Source: Sva-07 sp963710625 (lineage in GTDB: Bacteria > Actinomycetota > Acidimicrobiia > Acidimicrobiales > Ilumatobacteraceae). From it: a stretch of 64,000 nucleotides of DNA. The stretch covers positions 4,397-68,396 of the forward strand of contig CAVQBG010000035.1 in NCBI GenBank assembly GCA_963710625.1, in the 5' to 3' direction. Within the stretch, counting starts at the first letter, position 1, and each line of letters begins with the position of its first letter. A program made the translations under genes and the position numbers. Below the pieces are notes generated by a model that saw only the letters and a program-made list of their open reading frames with translations, was not told where the DNA came from and did no database searches. Below, in pieces: positions 50,519-58,214 of the stretch.

Positions 50519-50901
50519 CGATGACCGACCCCTCCGCACCGGCGGCCCCCGACGAACCGATCTTCCATCTCGCTCTCCCCGACGACTGGGCCGCCGCTTT
50601 CGCGAGCGGCGAGTACCGGATGTCGACCCGCGGGGTCACCCTGGAACAGGAGGGCTTCATCCACTGCTCGACACGCGACCAGATGGAGGACACCGCCAAC
50701 CGGTTCTACGGCGACCTCGACCAGCTCGTGGTGCTGACGATCGATCCCGAACTCGTGCCGTCGCCGATCGTGTTCGAGCCTCCCAAACCCGGCCTCGACG
50801 TGCTCTTCCCGCACATCTATGGCCCACTCCCCGTGCCCGCCGTCAACCACGCCGGCGTCTGGCTCCGCTCGACCGACCAGCCGTGGATGCTCGCGGAATG
50901 A
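50515..50901 (+). CDS. DUF952-family protein
   Basis: This 128-residue protein matches DUF952 (IFHLALPDDWAAAFASGEYR, GFIHCSTRDQMEDTANRFY, FPHIYGPLPVPAV). The family has an ADP-ribosyltransferase-like fold of unknown activity. The GTG at 50515 overlaps the photolyase stop. ATG at 50521 is an equally possible start. The stop codon is part of the left arm of the hairpin that follows. Confidence 0.88.
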   Translation: MTMTDPSAPAAPDEPIFHLALPDDWAAAFASGEYRMSTRGVTLEQEGFIHCSTRDQMEDTANRFYGDLDQLVVLTIDPELVPSPIVFEPPKPGLDVLFPHIYGPLPVPAVNHAGVWLRSTDQPWMLAE

Positions 50902-50929
50902 GAGATGGGGTCAGACCCCACGTCTCATT
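50897..50929. repeat. GGGGTCAGACCCC hairpin containing both convergent stop codons (family B, copy 3)
   Basis: AATGAGA pairs with TCTCATT and GGGGTC with GACCCC. The plus-strand stop TGA (50899-50901) lies in the left arm. The minus-strand stop of the DUF427 gene (50929-50931) starts at the end of the right arm. It could end transcription in both directions. Confidence 0.75.
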
Positions 50930-51435
50930 CACCAGTGCATCGTGCCGGGAGCCCCCTTGAACGGACCGGTCACGTTCGCCGTGACCCAGCCGCCGTAGAA
51001 GCTGCCCTCGTTGCTCGTCACCCGTTCGTCGTCGATCCAGCACTCGTCCACCTTCTGCGCGTAGAACGCCCAGTGGTCAGCCACCGACACGAACGCCGGA
51101 GTCGGGTCGCGGTACGTCCATCCGGCGGCGGCCACGATCGCCGGGTCGTCGCCCTCGTTCGGGATCACGACGTCGGCGTAGTCCGCGATGCCCTTCCACT
51201 CGCACAGGGTTCGCCTCGCTGCGGACGGAGCCAGCAGATCGAGGCGGACGAATTCGGGCGCCAGGTAGTACGCGGGCGGTTGGCTCGTCTCGAGCACCCG
51301 GAGCGCGTGCGGCGCGTCGGCGATCGTGACCCCGGCGTGGACCACGCGCACCCGCCAGTCGACCTGCTCGATCCGCGGCGGCCGCGGATAGTCCCACACC
51401 GACTCGATCGGCTTCCCGTTCGTTGCGATCTCCAT
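50929..51435 (-). CDS. DUF427-family protein
   Basis: This 168-residue soluble protein matches DUF427. Its landmarks are ESVWDYPRPPRIEQVDWRVR, PPAYYLAPEFVRLDLL, RRTLCEWKGIADYADV and the closing FYGGWVTANVTGPFKG. The family is common in Actinobacteria and its biochemistry is not established. The ATG at 51433-51435 begins MEIATNGKPI. It is convergent with the DUF952 gene and follows rsgA on the same strand. Confidence 0.88.
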   Translation of the reverse strand: MEIATNGKPIESVWDYPRPPRIEQVDWRVRVVHAGVTIADAPHALRVLETSQPPAYYLAPEFVRLDLLAPSAARRTLCEWKGIADYADVVIPNEGDDPAIVAAAGWTYRDPTPAFVSVADHWAFYAQKVDECWIDDERVTSNEGSFYGGWVTANVTGPFKGAPGTMHW

Positions 51436-51478
51436 CGGTTCACGATGGGCCCGACACGTCGTGGAGGTCCAGTCGTGG

Positions 51479-52543
51479 TCAGAGGTCGTCGAACTCGGAC
51501 TCCTCGGGCGGGACCGTGCGGCCACCTGCTCGCTTGTCGGCGGCCTTGTCGTGGGCGCGCTGTTCCTCCTCCAGCGCCGCCTCCTCCTCGACGAGCCGTT
51601 CGAGGCTCGTGAGCCTGACCGGGTCGAGGGTTCCCTCGGCGATCGCTGCCTGCACGGCGCAGCCGGGCTCCTGGTCGTGCTTGCAGTCGCGGAAGCGACA
51701 GTGGTCCATCAGTTCGAACACGTCGGCGAACGCCCGCTCGATGCCGTTGCCCGACAACCACAGGCTGAGCGCCCGCACACCGGGCGTGTCGATCAGCCAA
51801 CCCTCGCCCGGCAACGGCACCAGCTCGGCCGCCACCGTCGTGTGCCGCCCGCGTTGGTCGCCCTCGCGCACGGCGCTGGTCGCCTGGCGTTCGTTGCCCA
51901 CGAGCGCGTTGACGAGCGTCGACTTGCCGACGCCGCTCGCGCCCAGGAAGGTCAGCGTGCGGTTCCCGACCGCGAGGTCTCGGATCGCATCGATCCCGTC
52001 GCCGCTGATCCCGCTCGCCAGGAGCACGGGCACACCGAGCGACACGTCGGCCAGCGCCCGGCGACCCGGCTGGGGGTCGTCGACGAGGTCGGTCTTGGTG
52101 AGCACCACGACCGGTTCGGCCCCGGAGTCGAACGCGAGCACCAGCTCGCGTTCCAGACGGCGCGGGCTCGGCGGCGACCCGAGCGCATGGACGAGGAACA
52201 CCACGTCGATGTTCGCAGCGAGCGTGTGCGACACCGCCCGCATCCCGTCGAACGACGCCCGCCTGGTGAAGGCCGACCTGCGTTCGAGCACGTGCTCGAC
52301 GCGTTCACCGTCGTCGGATGCGACCACCCAGTCGCCGACCGCCACGTCGGCGCCGATGTTGCGCACCCGCTGCGGGCTCGACCGGCCGCGCGCTTCGTCC
52401 ATCGAACGGATCAGCGAACTCCAACCACGGTCGAGGCGAGACACTCGCGCCGGATGCCCGGGCGCACCGATCGACCGCCACGACTCGTCGAAGTCGTCGG
52501 CCCAGCCGAGAGCAGGATCGGGGCCTTCGAACTCGGCTGACAT
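51479..52543 (-). CDS. rsgA: Ribosome small-subunit GTPase RsgA
   Basis: This 354-residue circularly permuted GTPase assists 30S maturation. The order is an OB-fold region, then G4 (VVVLTKTDLVDD), the P-loop (FLGASGVGKSTLVNAL) and G3 (LIDTPGVRAL). A zinc site follows (HCRFRDCKHDQEPGC). The ATG at 52541-52543 (MSAEFEGPDP) was chosen over an upstream in-frame start whose extra residues have no family counterpart. The acidic C-terminus ends EESEFDDL. Confidence 0.94.
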   Translation of the reverse strand: MSAEFEGPDPALGWADDFDESWRSIGAPGHPARVSRLDRGWSSLIRSMDEARGRSSPQRVRNIGADVAVGDWVVASDDGERVEHVLERRSAFTRRASFDGMRAVSHTLAANIDVVFLVHALGSPPSPRRLERELVLAFDSGAEPVVVLTKTDLVDDPQPGRRALADVSLGVPVLLASGISGDGIDAIRDLAVGNRTLTFLGASGVGKSTLVNALVGNERQATSAVREGDQRGRHTTVAAELVPLPGEGWLIDTPGVRALSLWLSGNGIERAFADVFELMDHCRFRDCKHDQEPGCAVQAAIAEGTLDPVRLTSLERLVEEEAALEEEQRAHDKAADKRAGGRTVPPEESEFDDL

Positions 52544-52708
52544 CGTCAGCACACCGTACCCGCGATGCAGAACGCCAGATCCTGCGGCACACTCACCGTG
52601 GTGGCGCCCTCGCTCTCGGGCTTGACAATCCACCGTCACATCCCCTAGTCACCAGTTCGGTCACCAGTTCCGAGTCACCAGTCGCCCCGCATCTCACGAA
52701 AGGCACCG

Positions 52709-55462
52709 ATGTCCAAACCCCTCGTCGTCGTGGAGTCGCCCGCCAAGGCGAAGACGCTGTCGAAGTTCCTCGGCAGCGACTACGACGTGCGCGCCTCGGT
52801 GGGCCACGTGAGCGACCTCCCGTCGAAGGGTCTCAACATCGACGTCGACAACGGGTTCAAGCCCACCTACGAACTCACCGAGCGGGGCAAGACCGTCATC
52901 AAGGACCTCAAGGCAGCGTTGAAGGACGCGTCCGAGCTCTACCTCGCAACGGACGAGGACCGCGAGGGTGAAGCGATCTCGTGGCATCTCCTCGAGTACC
53001 TGAAGCCGAAGGTGCCCGTGAAGCGGATGGTGTTCCACGAGATCACCAAGGCGGCGATCGACCATGCGGTCAACAACCCGCGCGGGCTCGACTACGGCCT
53101 CGTCGATGCCGCCGAGACGCGCCGCATCCTCGACCGGTTGTACGGCTACGAGGTGTCGCCGGTGCTGTGGCGCCGGGTCAACCGGGGTCTGTCGGCCGGA
53201 CGGGTGCAGAGCCCCTCGGTGCGCCTCATCGTCCAACGTGAACGCGAACGCATTGCGTTCGTCACCGCCGACTACTGGGACATCGACCTCGGCACCGCCA
53301 CCCAGCCGGCGTTCGACGCCAAGCTCGTCGCGGTCGCGGGGGCCCGCGTCGCCACCGGCAAGGACTTCGACGAACGCGGCCAGGTGTCCGACAAGGTCGT
53401 CGCACTCACCGAGGTGCGGGCGCGTGGACTCGCCGACGGACTCGCCGACGCCACGTTCACCGTGCGATCGGTGGAGGAGAAGCCGTACCGATCGTCGCCG
53501 AAGCCGCCGTTCATGACCTCGACGCTCCAGCAGGAGGGCGGTCGCAAGCTGCGCCTGTCGTCGTCGCAGGTGATGCGGGTGGCGCAGGGCCTCTACGAGC
53601 GGGGCTTCATCACCTACATGCGTACCGACAACGTCGTGTTGTCCGACGAGGCGATGCAGGCCACCCGTGCGGCAGTCACCAGCGAGTACGGGGCCAACTA
53701 CCTCAACGCCGCACCGAAGCAGTACTCCTCGAAGGTCAAGAACGCGCAGGAGGCCCACGAGGCCATCCGGCCGACCACCCCGTACCGCTCGCCGCAGCAG
53801 CTGAGCGGCGAACTCAACAGCCAGGAACTCGCGCTGTACCGACTGGTGTGGCAGCGCACGCTCGCCTCACAGATGGCCGATGCCACCGGCGTCACCGTCA
53901 GCGTTCGCCTCGCTGCCAACTCCGCCGACCGATCGACCGGCGAACTCACCGACTGCGAGTTCGCGGCGTCCGGCACCACGATCACGTTCCCCGGCTACCG
54001 GGCCGTGTACGTGGCCTCGAAGGAGGAGACCGGCGACGACGACGCCGACAACGAAGCGCTGCTGCCGCCGCTCACCCAGGGCGACGAGGTGCCGATCGCC
54101 TCGATCGAGCCGAACGGTCACACCACCTCGCCTCCCGCCCGGTACACCGAAGCGTCGCTGGTCAAGCGGCTCGAGGAACTCGGCATCGGTCGCCCGTCGA
54201 CGTGGGCATCGATCATCCAGACGATCCAGGACCGCGGCTACGTGTGGAAGAAAGGCCAGGCGCTCGTGCCGACCTGGACCGCGTTCGCGGTCATCCGGTT
54301 GCTGGAGGAGCACTTCGACGCGCTCGTCGACTACGACTTCACCGCCTCGATCGACGCCGACCTCGACGAGATCGCGAGCGGTGCGCGTGCGAAGGACAAG
54401 TGGTTGAAGCGCTTCTACTTCGGCGACACCGGCGACGGCGACACCCAACCGATCTCGGCCGAAGCCGGCTTCGGCGAGGACGCACTGCTCGGTCTCAAGC
54501 GCCTCGTCGAGGAGAACCTCGACGAGATCGACGCCGCCGAGATCAACACCTTCCCGCTCGGGCCCGACGCCGAGGGCAACCTGATCGTCGTCAAACCGGG
54601 CAAGTACGGGCCGTACGTCAAGCGCGGCGAGGACACCGCCAGCGTGCCCGACGACCTGGCCCCCGACGAGCTGACGGTCGACAAGGCGATCGAGTTGCTC
54701 GCTGCGCCGAAGTCCGACGAGCCGATCGGCGAACTCGACGGCTACCCGGTGTACGCGAAGAACGGCCGCTACGGCCCCTACGTGCAGTGGGGCGACCACG
54801 ACGATCCGCCGCCCGGGTTCGAGAAGCCGAAGATGTCGAGCCTCTTCAAGACGATGGTCCTCGAGCGGATCACGATGGACGAGGCCGAGGCACTGTTGCA
54901 GCTACCGCGGCTGCTCGGTGAAGACCCGGCCGATGGTGTGCCGATCTACGCGAACAACGGCCGGTACGGGCCGTACGTACAGAAGGAGAAGGACTACCGC
55001 AACATCGACTCCGAGGACCAGCTGCTGCAGATCACGCTCGCCGAGGCGTTGCAGATCTTCAGCCAGCCCAAGGTGTACAAGCGCGGTGGCTCCAACATGG
55101 CGGCCAAGGGACCGTTGCGAGAGTTCGGCACCGACCCGGTGAGCGAACGACCGGTCGTCGCCAAGGACGGCAAGTTCGGGGTGTACGTCACCGACGGTGA
55201 GACGAACGCGTCCCTCGGCAAGGGCGATCGCCTCGAGGCAATGGCCCCGGAACGCGCCTACGAACTGCTCGCCATCCGTCGGGAGGCGATCATCGCCAAG
55301 GGCGGACCCACCAAGAAGCGGGCGACGAAGAAGTCCGCCGCCAGGAAGAAGGCACCGGCCAAGAAGAAGGCGGCACCGAAGAAGGCCACGGCGAAGAAGG
55401 CGGCACCGAAGAAGGCTGCCGGCCCGAAGCCGCCGCCGGTGATCACCGACCTCAACGGCTGA
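52709..55462 (+). CDS. topA: DNA topoisomerase I
   Basis: This 917-residue type IA topoisomerase relaxes negative supercoils. It has the Toprim start PLVVVESPAKAKTLSKFLG, the DxDxxxE region ATDEDREGEAISWHLLE and the catalytic tyrosine at about residue 303 (GFITYMRTDNV). Repeated C-terminal modules of the KYGPYVKRG / RYGPYVQWG kind follow instead of cysteine zinc fingers. A lysine/alanine tail of about 50 residues follows, as in other actinobacterial TopA, where it helps processivity. Confidence 0.96.
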   Translation: MSKPLVVVESPAKAKTLSKFLGSDYDVRASVGHVSDLPSKGLNIDVDNGFKPTYELTERGKTVIKDLKAALKDASELYLATDEDREGEAISWHLLEYLKPKVPVKRMVFHEITKAAIDHAVNNPRGLDYGLVDAAETRRILDRLYGYEVSPVLWRRVNRGLSAGRVQSPSVRLIVQRERERIAFVTADYWDIDLGTATQPAFDAKLVAVAGARVATGKDFDERGQVSDKVVALTEVRARGLADGLADATFTVRSVEEKPYRSSPKPPFMTSTLQQEGGRKLRLSSSQVMRVAQGLYERGFITYMRTDNVVLSDEAMQATRAAVTSEYGANYLNAAPKQYSSKVKNAQEAHEAIRPTTPYRSPQQLSGELNSQELALYRLVWQRTLASQMADATGVTVSVRLAANSADRSTGELTDCEFAASGTTITFPGYRAVYVASKEETGDDDADNEALLPPLTQGDEVPIASIEPNGHTTSPPARYTEASLVKRLEELGIGRPSTWASIIQTIQDRGYVWKKGQALVPTWTAFAVIRLLEEHFDALVDYDFTASIDADLDEIASGARAKDKWLKRFYFGDTGDGDTQPISAEAGFGEDALLGLKRLVEENLDEIDAAEINTFPLGPDAEGNLIVVKPGKYGPYVKRGEDTASVPDDLAPDELTVDKAIELLAAPKSDEPIGELDGYPVYAKNGRYGPYVQWGDHDDPPPGFEKPKMSSLFKTMVLERITMDEAEALLQLPRLLGEDPADGVPIYANNGRYGPYVQKEKDYRNIDSEDQLLQITLAEALQIFSQPKVYKRGGSNMAAKGPLREFGTDPVSERPVVAKDGKFGVYVTDGETNASLGKGDRLEAMAPERAYELLAIRREAIIAKGGPTKKRATKKSAARKKAPAKKKAAPKKATAKKAAPKKAAGPKPPPVITDLNG

Positions 55463-55556
55463 TCCACCACCGACCCGTTGCGATGGGTTTCGGCGCTCGA
55501 CGGGTGCGGCGGAACTCATCGGAGCCGACGGCGTTGCAGGCCAGGGACGGCGGTTG

Positions 55557-55570
55557 TTAGGGTGACCTAA
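55557..55570. promoter_or_regulatory. DtxR/IdeR-type iron box
   Basis: TTAGGGTGACCTAA is the core of a palindrome (GTTAGG/CCTAAC halves, 55556-55571) that fits the DtxR/IdeR pattern TTAGGxxxxCCTAA. It lies 60 bp before the EfeU-like gene, so iron sufficiency should repress that operon. Confidence 0.75.
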
Positions 55571-55630
55571 CTTCGACGTCGCCGAAGCGTGGGCTCCTCT
55601 GCCTGCCACGCAGAACACCCGGAGATCAAC

Positions 55631-56485
55631 GTGCTGCAGACATTCCTGACCGGACTCCGCGAGGGGCTCGAAGCCGCCCTCGTCGTGAGCATCCTGATGT
55701 CGTTCATGGTCCGCAGCGGCCACCGCGACCGCATCCCCGCACTGTGGACCGGCGTCGCGGTCGCCGTAGCGTTGTCCTTCGGCTTCGGTGCACTGCTGCA
55801 CTACACCTCGGCGTCGATGAGCTTCGAGGCCCGGGAGGCGTTCGGAGGAGTCCTCTCGATCGTCGCGGTCGTGTTCGTCACCTGGATGGTCTTCTGGATG
55901 AAGCGGGCGTCACGGACACTCAAGGGCGAACTCCAGGACAAGATGTCGGCGGCGGTCGAGATCGGCACGATCGGGGTGTTCACCGCCGCGTTGCTGGCCG
56001 TCGGGCGCGAGGGCCTCGAGACCGCGCTGTTCCTCTACCCGACGTTCCAGGCCCAGGGTGCCGGCGCCGGTCCTGCGATCGGTGCACTGCTCGGCATCGC
56101 CACCGCCGTGGTCATCGGCGTCCTGTTGTACCGAGGTGTCGTCTCGATGAACCTGGGCGCGTTCTTCAAGGTCACCGGTGCGGCCCTGATCGTCATCGCA
56201 GCCGGCGTGCTCGCGTACGGGATCCACGACCTGCAGGAGGCCGGGATCCTCCCCGGCATCGACAACCTGGCGTGGAACATCGACGGCTGGGAGATCACCA
56301 GTTGGTACGGCGCGCTGCTCAAGGGCATCTTCAACCTCGGCCCGCAGATGACCGTGCTCGAAGTCGCCGTCTACCTGGGATACCTCGTCCCGACGATGGT
56401 GCTGTTCCTGCGCCCGGCCACCCGGACCGTGCGCCCCGAGCCGGTTGCAGCGCCCACCGCTGCCGTCGGCGAGCCGGCTCGCTGA
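55631..56485 (+). CDS. efeU: FTR1/EfeU-type iron permease
   Basis: This 284-residue membrane protein has seven hydrophobic segments. Both REGLE iron motifs are present: TGLREGLEAALVVS near the start and AVGREGLETALFLY near residue 125. It should carry ferric iron across the membrane. The GTG at 55631 follows GGAG by 6 bp. An iron box lies 60 bp upstream and a cupredoxin lipoprotein gene follows. No EfeB peroxidase is encoded nearby. Confidence 0.93.
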   Translation: MLQTFLTGLREGLEAALVVSILMSFMVRSGHRDRIPALWTGVAVAVALSFGFGALLHYTSASMSFEAREAFGGVLSIVAVVFVTWMVFWMKRASRTLKGELQDKMSAAVEIGTIGVFTAALLAVGREGLETALFLYPTFQAQGAGAGPAIGALLGIATAVVIGVLLYRGVVSMNLGAFFKVTGAALIVIAAGVLAYGIHDLQEAGILPGIDNLAWNIDGWEITSWYGALLKGIFNLGPQMTVLEVAVYLGYLVPTMVLFLRPATRTVRPEPVAAPTAAVGEPAR

Positions 56486-56534
56486 ATCTCGACGCCCCCG
56501 CCTCACGACCCACCACCCCACGAGGAGTTCCACC

Positions 56535-57233
56535 GTGTCCCGACGTCGAGTCGCCCTGGCCGTTCCCGTTGCCGCACTGCTGGCACTCACCGCCTGTTCC
56601 ACCGAAGCGGCCGACGTGACCGTCGGCGTGACGGGCACCGACGACGCCTGCACCATCGAATCCGACATCGTCGACGCCGGCAAGGTCGCCTTCGAGTTCC
56701 TCAACGAGAGCAGCAAGGTCAACGAGCTGTACGTGCTGAAAGCGAACGGTGACACCCTCGGCGAAGTCGAGAACGTCACCACCGGCACATCACGGACGCT
56801 CACGGTCGACCTGGTCGCCGGCGACTACCTCGTTCGCTGCAAACCGGGCCAGAGCGGTGACGGGATCGAGTCGCCGTTCACGGCGACCGGCGACGGTGGC
56901 GCCGAGCAGGCCGAGGCCGACCGTGAGATCGCCTTCGACGCGATCGACTTCGACTACGAGAACCTCGACCTGACCGGCATCGCCGATGGCGACACGATCC
57001 GGTTCGTGATGACGAACGCGGGCGAGCAGGCCCACGAGTTCGAGGTGCTCGAACCGAGCGACGAGCCGATCGGCGAGGTCGCCGCGACGAACCCGGGCGA
57101 CAGCGGCGGCGCCACGATGACGTTCGAGGCACCCGGCGTCTACACGTACCAGTGCATCCTCGTCGATCCCGACACGGGAAAGCCGCACACCGAACTCGGC
57201 ATGATCGGCACCTTCGAGGTCACCGACGCCTGA
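56535..57233 (+). CDS. Double-cupredoxin lipoprotein (EfeO-like)
   Basis: This 232-residue lipoprotein (Cys21 in ALLALTAC) contains two cupredoxin-like domains. Domain 2 keeps a full type 1 copper ligand set: H167 (EQAHEFEV), C207 (YTYQCILV), H218 and M223 (KPHTELGM). Domain 1 has only C102 and looks metal-free. EfeO proteins usually join one cupredoxin to an M75 peptidase-like domain. That domain is absent here. It probably oxidises or delivers iron to the EfeU permease encoded 49 bp upstream. The GTG has GAGGAG before it. Confidence 0.82.
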   Translation: MSRRRVALAVPVAALLALTACSTEAADVTVGVTGTDDACTIESDIVDAGKVAFEFLNESSKVNELYVLKANGDTLGEVENVTTGTSRTLTVDLVAGDYLVRCKPGQSGDGIESPFTATGDGGAEQAEADREIAFDAIDFDYENLDLTGIADGDTIRFVMTNAGEQAHEFEVLEPSDEPIGEVAATNPGDSGGATMTFEAPGVYTYQCILVDPDTGKPHTELGMIGTFEVTDA

Positions 57234-57241
57234 CCCCCGGC

Positions 57242-57288
57242 TTCTCGTGAACTCGTGTCGGGATGACTCCCGCACGAGTTCACGAGAA
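57242..57288. terminator. Strong hairpin between convergent genes
   Basis: A 16-bp perfect stem (57242-57257 with 57273-57288; TTCTCGTGAACTCGTG arms) with an inner GGG/CCC lies between the cupredoxin stop and the DsrE-like stop. It probably ends both transcripts, although no T-tract is seen. Confidence 0.7.
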
Positions 57289-57291
57289 CGG

Positions 57292-57792
57292 TCAGGTGAA
57301 GATGATCTGGCCGCCGGCGGCCATCTCGTAGAAGTCGCCGACGGTGATGATGTCGTCGAGGTCATCGATCAGATCGTCACGCTCCATGCCGAACAGGTCG
57401 ACCGAGGCGAGGCAGGCGTACACGCCGGCGCCCGTGTCGTGGATCATCTCGATGAACTCGTGGATGTCGGGGAAGTCCTGCTTCTCGATCTGCTTCTCCA
57501 TGTACTTCGTGATCAGCGCCGAGGCACCAGGGATCACACCGGCAATGGTGGGCATGTGCAGGCCGGGGTTGCCGACCGCGGCCACCTTGATGTGGTCCTG
57601 GCGTGCCTTGTGGATCGCGTCCATGCCGAAGAAGGTGAAGAAGAGGTTGGCCTCGATGCCCTCGTTGCGGGCGCCGTTGGCCATGATCAGCGCCGGATAG
57701 ATGCCCTCGAGCGATCCCTTCGACACGATGATCGAGACCTTCTCGATCGGTGCCGCGATGGGTGCGGGAGGAATTGGGTGTGAATCGGTCAT
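57292..57792 (-). CDS. DsrE/F-like sulfur-carrier protein
   Basis: This 166-residue protein belongs to the DsrE/DsrF-like family. It has a conserved start of the fold (KVSIIVSKGSLEGIYPALIM), FFTFFGMDAI and the single cysteine C127 in TGAGVYACLASVDLFGM. In the DsrE2/3 group that cysteine carries a persulfide. It is the last gene of the SQR-like/TusE-like/DsrE-like operon and should pass sulfane sulfur between partners. A hairpin of family B lies between it and the TusE-like gene and may lower its expression. Confidence 0.85.
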   Translation of the reverse strand: MTDSHPIPPAPIAAPIEKVSIIVSKGSLEGIYPALIMANGARNEGIEANLFFTFFGMDAIHKARQDHIKVAAVGNPGLHMPTIAGVIPGASALITKYMEKQIEKQDFPDIHEFIEMIHDTGAGVYACLASVDLFGMERDDLIDDLDDIITVGDFYEMAAGGQIIFT

Positions 57793-57824
57793 GTTCGTTC
57801 TCCAGTGAGAGGTGAATTCCGGTC

Positions 57825-57852
57825 GAGACGCGGGGTCAGACCCCACGTCCCA
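57825..57852. repeat. GGGGTCAGACCCC hairpin inside the sulfur operon (family B, copy 4)
   Basis: GAGACGCGGGGTC pairs with GACCCCACGTCCC almost fully. It lies just beyond the TusE-like stop (57855) and before the DsrE-like start. Confidence 0.65.
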
Positions 57853-57854
57853 TT

Positions 57855-58175
57855 TCAGATGCAGCCCTTGGGCTTGGGGATGCCGGCCACCATGGCGGCG
57901 AGCTTGGCGGGGCCCTTCGGGAACAGCACGAAGAGTTCCTTCGTGGTCACGTCGGAGAGCTTGCTGATCTTGCGGACGGTCGGGCCGGTGCCCTTGTCGA
58001 AGTACTCCGACCGCATCAGGTCGATGACGACCCAGGCACGATCGGTCAGCGGGGTCGGCACGCCGTACTCCTCCGCGATCTCCGGGGCCATCTCCTTGGT
58101 CCATTGGGTGGGGTCCTCGAAGAACCCCTCGTCGTTCACGTCGACGGTCGAGCCGGCGAATGTCTTGGTGGGCAT
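57855..58175 (-). CDS. TusE/DsrC-family sulfur relay protein
   Basis: This 106-residue protein has the full DsrC fold signature (FFEDPTQWTKEMAPEIAEEY, VRKISKLSDVTTKELFVLFP). The C-terminus ends GIPKPKGCI with the penultimate cysteine C105. The second cysteine of true DsrC, 11 residues earlier, is Ala94. It therefore fits the single-cysteine TusE type, which takes over sulfur as a persulfide. It is 39 bp after the SQR-like gene and followed by the DsrE-like gene. Confidence 0.9.
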   Translation of the reverse strand: MPTKTFAGSTVDVNDEGFFEDPTQWTKEMAPEIAEEYGVPTPLTDRAWVVIDLMRSEYFDKGTGPTVRKISKLSDVTTKELFVLFPKGPAKLAAMVAGIPKPKGCI

Positions 58176-58214
58176 GTACGTGTCTCCTTGTTCAGAACGG
58201 GTGGCGGTGGATCA

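Noticed and set aside
7047..57852. Classical rho-independent terminators for all hairpins
   Set aside because: The stems are strong but none is followed by a clear T-tract, so they are listed as repeats or atypical terminators.
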